Positions 49,601 to 61,600 of a stretch of 64,000 nucleotides of DNA are shown in pieces. Numbering within the stretch: position 1 is the stretch's first letter; each line of letters opens with the position of its first letter. The translations under genes were made by a program, and so were the position numbers. The notes beneath the pieces are model-generated. The model did no database searches. It was given only the letters and a program-made list of their open reading frames with translations, and was not told the DNA's origin. This stretch comes from Diploscapter coronatus (lineage: Eukaryota > Nematoda > Chromadorea > Rhabditida > Rhabditidae): assembly GCA_964036155.1 (NCBI GenBank), contig OZ038422.1, forward strand, positions 68,781,201-68,845,200, in the 5' to 3' direction.

Positions 49601-51624
49601 CAAACCATAAAAATAATCGCTCATAACTTTTTTTGCAATGTCATCTTACTATAAAATTAGGGGATTTTATTTTCCTTCGAAACCTCATAATTTGCAGGCA
49701 ATTTGGCTAGTTGCCTGCCTTCTGACTATTTTCACGGATGTCATCAATGGACTCATCTTCTCACTAGCCTTCGCACTAATTACCCTCGTTCTTCGACAAC
49801 AATGGTAGTTTTCAGTTGTCTGTCTGATCAGACCAGTCACGATATTCCAAATTCAGGCCAACATTCAAAGAGTCCCACCCCGAGGCGACTCCTCGCCAGC
49901 ACGTCCCTTCAGACGTCCGCATTCTTCGATTCGACGCTCCTCTCCACTTTGCAAACGTTGGTCGATTCACAGATTCCTTGGCAGAGGAAATCGAATCTAC
50001 CAAAGAACAGGTATGACTTCACATAGTGACGATGATCAATAGGTTAGAAAAAACAAGCTCATTCGAATAAGCCATATCCTTTTGTTCGAAAATTATTTTG
50101 ACAAGGTAGCTTTTTGAATTACAATATTTAACATACTAAAGATATCCTATCTGTTTCAATAGGTTAAAATGGTTTATACCAAAGCGAAATAACGTTTTTA
50201 AACTATGTTCTTCACTAAGGATGAGAAATTTCCACCTCGAAAAAGGTTCGAAACTTCGGAGTTTTGTTTTTCTGGAAAACGAGTCGCTTCGGCTTCGAAG
50301 TATAAATAAAAACTTCGGCTTTGACTTCGACGTCAAATTTTTCTTTAGTTTTCGACTTCACACAACCATCATACCGCCCATTATAAATTCAAATTTGAAG
50401 TACAGGGCGTTCATTGATATTTTAACAACTTACTTTTTGAATAAGTTTCGTAATTTGGTGGCACGCTCTTTGGGAGAAAAAGACGGATTGAGCTGCCCCA
50501 ACGATTGGAATGGACAATAATTGAAAGCCTATTCAGCCTCTGCTCGATTCTCACAGCAAACAAATTCTGCTGGACTGTACTAACATTTCCTACATCGACT
50601 CTATGGGTATCGACGCGATCACCGAGGTTGTTAGTTTTCCATTAAATTTTGTTGAAAATCGAGACACTTGATGTTCAATTATGATTCTCAGAGTTTCTAC
50701 ATTTTCAATTATTCGGAAAGGTAAAAATGTTCCATTTAGGCGTACACAGATGCGAAAAAGCACGGACGCGTTTTGTTATTCTGCGGCTTTAATGGTACGA
50801 TTTCATGAAAAAATTTTCTGAAACCTAAAGCTATGTTTCAGAAACGGTGCTAAAAATAATCAAAGAAGATAAGAAAGACGTAATTCCTGAATCTGCATTC
50901 CAAAACTCTGTAAATGACGGCCTTCTACACATTTCTAGCCTGTGATCATCAATTATGCAATAGACATTCAATACGACAAACCCTGTGATGTAAATATGAA
51001 ATTGAAACATTCCACATTTGTTATTGCTTGTTTGAAAATTGAATAATAAATTGGTACAAACATTTTCATACCCAATTTCAAAGATAAATAACAACTTTAG
51101 TACGATCTAAATTTGACAGATGGGAAATTGCAGTGCTTCGGTTGCTATGACAACGAAGGCATGCATGAAGTTGGTCATAATATTGATCCACATCATTGAA
51201 TGCATTTTATTTCAGCCTTATTAGAAAGTTCTCCAATTCGTTTTACAAAAATTTCTCTTTTAGATGTCAGGATTGAAGGAGACACTAACTGCACACGATG
51301 CAATGATATTTAGAGTGAGTTTATTCAGTTATTTTCATTTCCCATTAAAACCCGTTTTTAGGAAGAAAGTATTTCGCCAATTTTCTCGAAGCCCAAATTG
51401 ATTCCTCTAAAGACAATAACGATGGAAAAAATGGAGCGAATGCAGCGAGAAGCGGCTGAGAAAATGCAAGAAGACGAAATGAAACAACAGGCACAGGAAG
51501 AGGTGAAGAACACGGCACAGATTGGGAGATTTATGGGTAGTTTTTGCAGGAAGTGCCTCCTGAAGACCCTCATCCGTCGACCGGAGAAAAGAAACAGGCA
51601 GATGTGTGGTCCGCTGATGATTGA
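46650..51624 (+). CDS. SLC26/SulP-family anion transporter with STAS domain
   Basis: Exons: 46626(start codon 46650)-46839, 46886-46996, 47046-47215, 47480-47644, 48487-48642, 48689-48771, 48823-48970, 49115-49228, 49279-49356, 49415-49510, 49698-49804, 49857-50010, 50537-50626, 50740-50794, 50842-50909, 51264-51314, 51362-51502, 51550-51624; 683 residues. The SulP signature DLIAGLTVGIMHVPQGMAYS is near residue 60. The membrane part continues with GVPPMNGIYSSFF, YLSDPLVAGFTTG and SFFPVYPVGASLSRS (the conserved segment before the anion site). The STAS domain (about 485-620) has ILLDCTNISYIDSMGIDAI. It should exchange anions such as sulfate, chloride or bicarbonate at the plasma membrane. The charged C terminus ends VWSADD. 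If the last 47-bp intron is retained, an in-frame alternative ends at 51640 (704 residues). An upstream first exon is possible. Intron 4 carries a transposon. Confidence 0.85.
47675..48357. mobile_element. Inverted-repeat element in SLC26 intron with 9-bp duplication
   Basis: The left end (TAAAGGGCGCAAGCGG) and right end (CCACTTGCGCCCTC) are inverted copies. TAGATAAAT occurs directly outside both ends (47666-47674 and 48358-48366), an apparent 9-bp target duplication as made by Mutator-like elements. The 683-bp interior has no transposase. A lone copy of the right end sits at 11188-11206. Confidence 0.65.
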
Positions 51625-51649
51625 GTTCACGGGTAATTAAAAACTAATA

Positions 51650-52439
51650 TAGTCTATCCTGAGTAAGTGAATACTGCATACATTTTGCAACTTCATTCGC
51701 CCAAGCTCCGCCCACTTTTTTGTGCTCTGTTGAATTGAATGATCCCCCATTTTCAAACGATTTTTTCTATTTTTCTTGACATTTTCGCGAAAAATCTTTA
51801 TAATTATATCCTAATTATTTCTCTAATTGACCAATTAACTCTTTTTAGTGTTTGCTGTTCATTTTTCGATCGAAATTTCGCATTTTTCGCGCAAATTTGA
51901 CATTTTCATGACAACATCTGATAAGCGACTGTTTGTTTGTCCATCAACTTGTAATTCTAACGTTCTGATGACGACGGCAACATCTACATCTTGGATGAAC
52001 CGACAGTCGACTCGATGAAAATGGATCCTGAGTTGAAAGAAAAAATCGCTAGAAAAACGAGAAAAATGAACAGCAAATACTAAGGAGAGTTAATTGGTCA
52101 ATTATCTGGTTAACTAGGTGCAATATTCAGTTAGTTGGAGACAATAAACTAACTGCTTTTTGTTTTCAAACTTGAAAAATTAAGTGTCATTTCTGACGAT
52201 AAAAATGGCTCAAAACGATGAAAAATTGATGAAGCATCGCTCTACAGAGTTAATTAGTCAAGCTAGAGAGATAATTAGAATATAATTATAAAGATTTTTC
52301 GCGAAAATGTCAAGAAAAATCGAAAAAATCGTTTGAAAATGGGGGATCATTCAATTCAACAGAGCACAAAAAAGTGGGCGGAGCTTGGGCGAATGAAGTT
52401 GCAAAATGTATGCAGTATTCACTTACTCAGGATAGACTA
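51650..52439. mobile_element. TA-flanked inverted-repeat element downstream of SLC26, 790 bp
   Basis: TAGTCTATCCTGAGTAAGTG at the left and its reverse complement at the right are flanked by TA (51648-51649, 52440-52441). The outer arms match for about 180 bp. An inner pair (51826-51868 with 52059-52101) also matches. About 150 bp at 52102-52254 sits between the inner and outer right arms, as if inserted or duplicated. It begins only 26 bp after the SLC26 stop. Confidence 0.8.
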
Positions 52440-52441
52440 TA

Positions 52442-55400
52442 GCTGGTTTCAACATAGAAATTGCTATTTTTACCTTCAGCATTAAATTTTATGATAACTG
52501 TCCCAATCATCCATTCAATCTGACAACCCCAGTTGATCTCGATATCGTGTTGCTTCTTCCACCAGTTCGAAAGATTGCCAATCGCTTATCTCCTACTTTA
52601 TATTTACGCCTAAATATAAAAGTTCTTCTTCAATGAAATGAATAAGTTTGTTCTATAAATGTTTTACACACCTGAATAGAAGCTGATCTATTATGGTCTT
52701 TCGGTAAGTCGGTCAAACGATTGGTATCGATACTCGACCTTTGTTCTAGCAAAAATTTATTAGTTTTCCACCTCGTCATCTGACTCAAGTTTTGTTAAAT
52801 GGTGATAAACAATTTGCAAAAATCAACTGCCCTTGTAAATATCTATAAATTCTACGATACTCACAAAGTCATAACAATGTGTCATAATTTGAAGATTCAG
52901 GGATAATTGATTCACACATCATGCATATACCAATAAGGACTTCTAATACTTGAAACATGAGAATATTTTCTATGTGAATAGAAATCAATAGATTTATCAC
53001 ATGCCTGTTAGGGCTTTGGTAATCTTGATTCGTGAGTGGAGTTGATCGAAGGTAGATTTGGAGGGTTATGCTGGTCGATTCGAGACGAAGTGAAGTAGTG
53101 AGGTTCGGAGGTGAGAGAGCTAAATGTAGATTTTGGTTATTGGCTGATTGATGGATATATGTATGCTATTCGAGTAAGATAGACTTAGATCAATTGAAAA
53201 TTATGATCTTGGACCAATCACAGAGTCCATTTACTGCACATTGATGATCATATCATGAGTCTAATGAATAGCATCCCGAATGATTAGTTGCATGTGATAT
53301 GTCCTAGCTTCCCATCCTCATCAATTCATTCGTCTTCTATTATCTCGTTTCCGAGTCAGAGTCGTTGGTCTCCTTATTTTGACTCGTACTCGTTTTCCTC
53401 TTACTTCCTTTTCATTCTCTTTGCTAACAGCCAGCAATCGTCCAATCCCAATCTGCTTTTCCTTCCCTTTGCCCCTTCTCCTCTGCTTCACAAACCACCT
53501 CATCTATCTGCTGAGTCGAGTGATTCTCGAAATGAGAATAGGAAAGAAGAAGAGGGAAGAGGAAAAGGGTAGATAGGTACGAAAGAGGGATGGGCAGAGA
53601 TTCTGAATCAGGAGGCATAACTGCACGCACGTGCAGACAGAGCACCTCGATTATCTCACATCTGAGGAATCGCGTCCAATCTATTTGCCCCCTGCCCTAT
53701 CGCTGCCCTCATCTTCAAATTGTACTCCTCGCACATCATTCAGTCTCAAATTCAGCAAACCGATGTCTAATTTGTAATCATTGCATATCGTCCAAATTCA
53801 GAAATTTGGCATTTATCTCGTCCTGATGAATTTAAAGTTGGGACAAACTTCAAAATCTCATTGCGAAGTATGCATAGTTGAATGTGTAATTGGAATGGAT
53901 ATTTGAACCATTGTGCGCAATCAACACATTTCTGCATTATTATTAATTTAAATACTTCAACAAGTATTCTTCTTCTGATTTCTAACTGCTTCCTTTATAA
54001 TTGAAAATTCTAGGAAATTAGTCATTATTCTAGTACCTCTTTCAATGCCGACTAGCTATTTTCATTGGTTTGACCTGCCAGAGCCAGGTCTTCATCCTGC
54101 ATATCTCTAACCGAATTATTGTCAAACCTTTCGAAAAAAAAAGCATTGAAAGAAAAGGAAAGGGCTGAAATTTGAGTTGCATGGCTCATAATTGTGGAGG
54201 GTAATTTGTTTTCCTGGAGAGAACCATTGACATCAGTCCTGCAATGGCTCTCCATTCCAGGAATCCTCAAATGAACGTGATTTCCTGCAGCAGTTCATGT
54301 CATCGAATGTGCACCAGAAAGTCACACTCTGCTTTGTCATTCGCCATTTTTCACGTATTTCTCATTTCGTCTTTATTATTGCATTTCTTGTCTAATCCTC
54401 AACCCACTCCTAGATCCTTTTGACCTAGTCCTACTCCATAGACTTTTAGTTCAAGCAATAACAACATTTCTGATTTTGTGAAGTTTTTTTCTTTTAATAG
54501 TCGATTTTATAGTTTAAAAGTTCTAAAAATGATAAAATTACCTTTTTGATTCTGACATTTTAGGCCAATTATATTCCAAATCAGATTTTTCTTTATTTCC
54601 ATTTTATTCTACCATTTTTAAACTATTGCTAGCTTTCTTACTCACAAACAAAGTTTCATTATTCAACTTGTTGGTGATCAATCAGTACCCTGTAGCACTT
54701 ATTCTGCAGTCTCAATGATACTTCATTTAGGCAGCAAATGAGCCTGGTTCAAGCCATAACATTGTGCCCAGACTGCAAATTGCCAGATTGCATATGAGCT
54801 GTTCTCATTCTCATACACTCATATACTCATATATTAATGCATTTTCTATATGTAACGACTTGAAATGAGACCGGAAATGTGCTCATTTTCCAAAATGCGC
54901 TCGTTTGTTTTTCCCTATTTTTAAATTCATCTCGACCAAAGTAAAAATACTCCCCAACCTAAATAAATAAGTTGGAGCTTTGATCATATTTATGCAACTT
55001 TACTAGCACTAATTATGTATCTACAAAGTAATTATATTCAATATTCTCATGAATACAAATTATCTGGATATTTCAAGAGCCCAGGAACTCAAAATTGTAC
55101 TCGTATATACAATTTCGATTCCGATATTATTCTTGTTCATTCAACTGCAAGTTTGCTATTTATCATTTTTAATAGAGTTGAACGCATTAATTCTACGACA
55201 TCGTTAGCGCTAAAGATTTCCTATTAGCTTTTCACCTTCACACATTGCAATTAGATTTTAGCATAAATCATTCGCTGAAAACCATAACTAAAATATTTCG
55301 TAATATTTTAAACTGCTTATTACTCAAAATAGTTTTTAAATTTATCGAAGGGAAATCGAAGAAGAAGAAGAAGAAGAAATAATAATACAGCTAGAGCTTA

Positions 55401-58400
55401 TTGTTTTATTTTGTTCATTTTGCTATCGTCTCACTTTTAAGAAGATTTTCCAATTCGTTCAAAATGTCCATTGATACATTGCAATTTTCATTTAATCATA
55501 ATTTCACCAATTTTTTTTGGATAAGATTACTGGAGTCCATTGTAGAATCAAATAGCTAAGAAGGGAAAAGATTCGAAAACATGCACTAATGAACTAAAAT
55601 TGGAGATAATTTGTAGATGGGAAATAGCAAAATGTACTCTTATCGCCAATATAGCATATATGGCAGATAATTCGATTTTTTTAGATTCATTTTATTTGTA
55701 TTTAAATTTTCTTTGAATATCATAACTTCACACCTCACTATCATAAATGATCGAGAACAGCAGTTATCTTTTCAAAATTTTGTCAGAAATGCATAGAAAA
55801 TGAACATTTCCTGACGACGGAATCTCTCCTTGTCAAGAAAATATTTATAAAATGATATCTCATGACATTTTCGTTATGTTGCATTTATTAATCCTCGTCG
55901 ATAAGAAAGCTTGTTCGATTTGGCCGTCAGTTTTTTTCTCAATTTGATATCAAGCTGATAGCCGTGTAGCGAATAGCTCCCGAGTCATTCAATGGCCCAT
56001 CCATCACAAATCACACAGTTGCACTCTCTTCCCTTCCCTCTCATTTCCTCACTCACCCATAGCTTATCTCTGTCATTGTGTTGTTTTAAGCTGAAATAAC
56101 TGAACCGATTCTCGAGACTCGATTAGTTGGAAGACAATTCGAAAAACGAGAATGAGGATGAAAAGATGAAATAAGGAGGAGATGAAAGGAGGCAGATATT
56201 TGATGATACAAACCAAGAGGTCTGACTCGCTGCAACACAACCCACCCGTCCTCCACATCCAACCCATTTTACCGCACTTTATATATCGCTTCAAATCATT
56301 CTCTGTCAAACGCTTTGCCTTTCGTTCTGCTAAAAATTACCTGCGTTCAGAAAACGCGGCTCTTTTCCGTTTTTAATGACTCGAAACGCCGCTTCCTCGC
56401 CTAAGCGTGCAGTCTTCGTTTCTTCGACGCGGATTTTCAAAATGGTTTCTGAGCATTTTCACCGAATTTTACAAAAGTTCGACTTCATAATCTAGCATAA
56501 TAGTTTATGTTTAAAAATTCAACAAGTCACCCGAGTTCTATTAACTCATTCTACACAGCTCAAATCGCAGCCCTATTCATTCTCTCAAACCACCAATCAG
56601 TCAGTCACAATTGCATGCCCCTACCTTCGGCCCTCTGTTCCCCGTTCTTCACTTCTCATTCTGCTGACAGCTCCATTTGTCTTCGTTCCTCATGGCTGTT
56701 CTCTTGTAATCACCACGTTCCCCTCTCACTCTGCATCTACACCTTATCAATCTTGATTCCCATTCAATCACTATCACAAATTCATTGCTTATCAAACTAT
56801 CAGCGACCAGACGAAATAAACCGAGAATAAAGGAAATCAGGACTTTCGTTCATCAAAATCTTAGAATATAACTACCCTGTATTTCCAACCAAATTTTCGC
56901 TCCTTTTCATTTTTCTCGTTTCTTATTATTCTCCTATTTTCACACGCTATTCTTCTCTCCTTTCCCTCATATTTCTAGTGGAAGACGGCGAATAGCTGAC
57001 AAAAGACTGGCAATGGTAGTACGTTGAGTATCAGCAAATCATTTAGTAAATGTTTCGGCCTTTTCTCCTTTGCAATAATTTCGGGATATTTAGCATCGTT
57101 GGCTAAAAGATAAGCGAGAATCTTGTGTGAAATAGAGGGTACTCACCTGAAGAAAATGTTGCGACACCAATTGCTAATTTTTTCAATAAGCTTCGACTTT
57201 GTTATTTCAGCGCTAGCCTATTTCATAAGATAAATATTCGATAGACTAGTCCATAAACTTCCCAGTCTAATTTTGAACTGCATTATTCTCACGACGAAGT
57301 ACAAAACCAGAATTTAAATATTTTTCGCTAAAAACTATAGCTTCACAGACGATGTTTGAGAATTTTTTATGAGCTTTCTCGTCAATTCCTGCCTAGTTTT
57401 TCACTGCGCAACTTCGTCGACAAACAATTCGTCCTGATGAATTTTAAATCGACGACGACCCGGCAGATATCTAATATTTATTCTTTCACCAACCGAATTA
57501 TGTAGTCTTTGGAATTGAAGAGTGAAGTGTCACGTAATTTTCGCCTTCCATTCTTTGATCAGATTTGGTAGTTTTATAATTTTATTTGAATTTTTTGTCT
57601 TGTTGCCAAAGTCTTTTCTGCTTTATTTCTCTGACGGAAGTTCACCAAATTCAATTATCCATGCAATCTCTTCTATGCAGCTTTAGCGAATCTTACTTTG
57701 ATTGCAATTTCTTGATTTGTATTTGGTAGTCATCGTACAAATGAACTTCATTTGAATTTTCATGAGATTTTCCAACTTGCGAAATGTGTTTTCAGTCGTG
57801 AGTTTTCATTTGTATGAGAGCGTCTATGTTTATGGAGAGTGATCCAATCCAGACACATCTTTCTCAGCCACATATCCTTACTTCCCTTCAATCTAAATCT
57901 CATATATCCACTACATCTGGTTTCGTGATTTTTATTAACATTTTTAGTGAATATTGCATCCTCAGAATTCATGCATTATTATTCTTTATTCTTTAGTTTC
58001 GCAAAATATCACTAAGATTGACACCTTTCAGTGTGAATTTGCCGGTTGTCAAGTATTTTCTTTATCCGCGAATCCTTTGTTCGGCTGAAAATTTCAAACT
58101 CATCTCTTCTTTTCACACCTTTTGAAAGGGCTTCCATTTTTCCTGACACGTAAAGTGTTTTGTGGTACTGAATAATTCCGCGTTTAGGTGCATTTCAAGC
58201 ATTCCAAATCCATCCCAATCCACACATGTGTTTCCCATTTTGATTCCAACAAGTTCCCTATCGCTACGTGTCATTCACGCATTATTTTTCTTTTGAAATT
58301 CTATGTTCGTTTTCATGATCCTAAGACTTTTGAATTTATCAAATTGTCATAAAATATTTCTCATCTGATTCAAAAAAGTTCTTTTTCTTAGGGATTTCTA

Positions 58401-58676
58401 TTCATCACCTTTACTTTGTACTCGAGATTTTGTAATACAGTCGTTCTAAAACAATTAAGATTCCGGCAAATTTACTCTGATAAAAATCGAGTTGAAAATG
58501 TTCTATTTTTCATTTATTCAGATGAAAAATAACCATTTTTCTTTTGCCAGTTGAAGAAATTAAGAATGTGGAAACCATTTTTATCAAATATTCTATACAT
58601 GATTGCATAATTTCTTAAAATTTTAGTAAATATTCAGTTACACAATTTTGCAGAATTGAATTACCTATGAAATGGC
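52442..58676. other. Gene-poor interval upstream of the channel gene
   Basis: No supported gene. Much of 53.3-58.2 kb is pyrimidine-rich on the + strand, with Ser/Leu-rich open frames that lack motifs. A (GAA)n run lies at 55362-55377. At 58645-58652 TTTTGCAG gives a good 3' splice site 24 bases before the channel start codon, suggesting a spliced 5' leader or trans-splicing. Confidence 0.45.
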
Positions 58677-61600
58677 ATGATTGTACGAGTTCGTCTATTT
58701 TTATTCCTGCTTGTCTACTTTATTTCTACTTCTAAAAGTGCCGAACTAAAGGTATTTTTTTAAAAATTATATGAACATCTAGTTTGAAGCGTATTGAATT
58801 CACGAGAAAAGTTAGGGTACTAAAATTTAGGTGAATTTGGTAGCAGAGCATTCACGAAAGACCTTTCGTCCAGCGGGGGACGATGGAATTGTTTCCCTTT
58901 TAGAGGGAATGGAGGTCAATCATTGCTCGTGAAATTTAGGCACTAACATTCCTAGTTGAAAATGCTACTTATTTTATGTTTGCATCACTTATCAAAATGT
59001 GCAGATAACTAACATAATTTAATTGCATAACAACTATTGTATCGGTCAAATGAAGTGACAGTTCGTGTGCTAAAGAACGCCCCTTGCTAGAAATGCGCGT
59101 CACGACTATGCGCAAAAGAGGAAGGCTAGAGCGCAGAGAAAGAGAATCAGCAGGGGACAATGGAAAGAGTGGGCACGCAATTTTCTGTCCCTCTCGATTT
59201 TTTCAACGCACGGACTTTCACTTAATTTGACCGAAACAATAGCCGTAATAGTGATGTGAAGTATCGTTGATCGGAGAGAAAGTCGATATTCATGCAGCAA
59301 GTAAAAATCGAACTTGGGGCGAAAAAGACCTCTACTAACAGAAATTTTGTTGAATGAATTTCAATGAATTCGAATAAAAAATGCATCTTGCACAATAGCT
59401 CAATTTTATATTGCACTAGCATCTATGAAAATGATAAGTTGAATGCAAATTTAAATCATAAAATTGCAAATTTTCAGCTTTCTTCGTCTGAAACCGAAGG
59501 ATTATCAACACCAATAAGGGACGCGGGAATTGTGACAGAGCCGCTACGGCAATTCGCTGACTCATTCTCGAAATCTACCAGAGAACAGCTCATTCACAAG
59601 TTCGCATCACTTTTTCCCTAGTGTCATCCTTATCATTTCAGAGAAGATCAGAATCTATTCAAACGACTTTGGTTCGATCCGTCCTACAAAATCCACGATC
59701 TGTGTCCACCGGAGAAATCCGGCCATCAGACCGGGGAACTTATCTGGTAAGGAAGATAGTTCGTAACAGATTTAGTTACAAATTGCCACTTTAATTGTCT
59801 TACCCGCATAAAATATACCTATTTCTAATCCGTTTCTGAAAACTTTAAATTCACCTTATCTCGTCCGAAATATCCCGCGCGAGGGTCCAAAGAATTTTTG
59901 AACAATCTTCAAGCAGACTACGATAATGTCGAGAATCTTCTCAAAAAGCATCGTACTTTGCCATCTCTATCCTTATTTGACCAAGCTTCTTAGAAATGAC
60001 GAAAATTAACTTTTTTTTGTTTTAATTTTCTCTGATAGGACCACCAGGGACATTTTTTAGAATCTTTCAATAGGAAAAAATACGCTTTAAAAACTCAAGA
60101 GTGAAAAAAACGACGACTTGTTCCTGCAAAAATGTACTGTACAGATCAAGACACTGAAAAAAATTGTCCACTGGCATCCTATTGGTGATTTTCAGGACTG
60201 AACCTGGTGACTTACTTCTGAAAGTGATAGGGAACGGGGTCGTCAAAGACGGGTACAATTTTTTCATGGCTCCTGGACAATCAGAAGGTAAACAGTTAGA
60301 GATTTCAGTCATTTTATTATTGACAGGATTCTTGATCAAAACTAGATTTCAGGGAAGATGACAGATGTGCACGTTGCACTTTATATTGAATCCATGTCCT
60401 CTTTCAAGGCTCAAACTATGGTAATTAGATGGGACATATTTATATAAGAATTTAGAGAAATTGTAGGATTTTGAAGTGGACATGTATCTGGCGATGAGTT
60501 GGTTCGACAGACGACTGGCTCACAACTGCACACATCCTATTTTGGTCACTAGTAAAGTAAGACTATTTCAATTTCAATTCATTAGCGTCCATAAACAAAA
60601 GGTGAAAACATCACAATCAGATGTGTTGATTTCTGCTTCGATCTCGAAAAAATTCCATTTCGATTCCGATATGACGAAATGTTCCATTCCAACTCTGGTT
60701 CTGAATTTTTCAATATATGAATTACTCAAATCTCTTATCGTAATTAAATATGGAATAATTTGTACGTCTTGTTGTTTAATTTTTTGGTCTGTTCAACAAA
60801 AACATCTTATTCATTAAGATGTAATTTATCATACATTTCAGATCATTGCTGAGCGTATGTGGAGTCCGGATTTATATTTCGTCAATTCTAAATTTGCCTA
60901 CTTGCAAGAAGTCACAATGCCAAACATGATGGTAATTGTATATTCAGACGGACTGGTATTCAAAACCATGAGGTTAGTTGTTTTATATCAGGGTCCGGAG
61001 CAAATTCCCTAGATTGAGCTTACCCTAAGTTGTCTGAAACTCTTAGGCAGTCTCTAACTATTTCTCACTTCAATCTAACTAGCTCGATTAGACTGATCTC
61101 AATCTAACTGAAATGATTGGAAAAAAAGAAAAGAAAAAGAGGAGCTGTGTCTAACTGAAATTATGGGACAGAGATGTTCAGTCTAAGTTGCTCTTTCGAC
61201 TGTTCACACTATTTCGCTAGACAAAAGTTAGGTTGAAATAAGAAATAGAGAGGAGTTACGAAGAGATTTCATACAACTTAGACTGAGCTCAATTTAGGAA
61301 CTTTTGTCCGGACCCAGGCTAATAAATTTAATGTTTAGGCTCGATGTAACGCTATCATGCATGATGGATTTGAAGGTATTTTAAAACAAATACAACCATT
61401 TTATTCTGTCGATTTCAGCTATTTCCCATGGATTTCCAAGAATGTCCTTTAACTATACAAAGCTGTATGATTTAAAATTTACTTCCTAGAAATTGAATGA
61501 ATTTTTGTATTTTTTCTCATTTCAGTTGCATATATCGAGCAAATCGTTAATTTAACTTGGCATGTCGACAAGGTAAATTCATCAAACTATGACTTTTTTA

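Noticed and set aside
51961..52083. Open segment ending in a Lys/Arg-rich peptide (...KEKIARKTRKMNSKY) after the SLC26 stop, considered as a last exon.
   Set aside because: There is a stop just upstream and no AG acceptor before the segment. It lies inside the inverted-repeat element and its end is part of the palindrome.
55015..55227. 70-codon plus-strand frame with mixed composition.
   Set aside because: No homology I can recognise, no signal peptide and no flanking exons. The length is within chance for AT-rich DNA.
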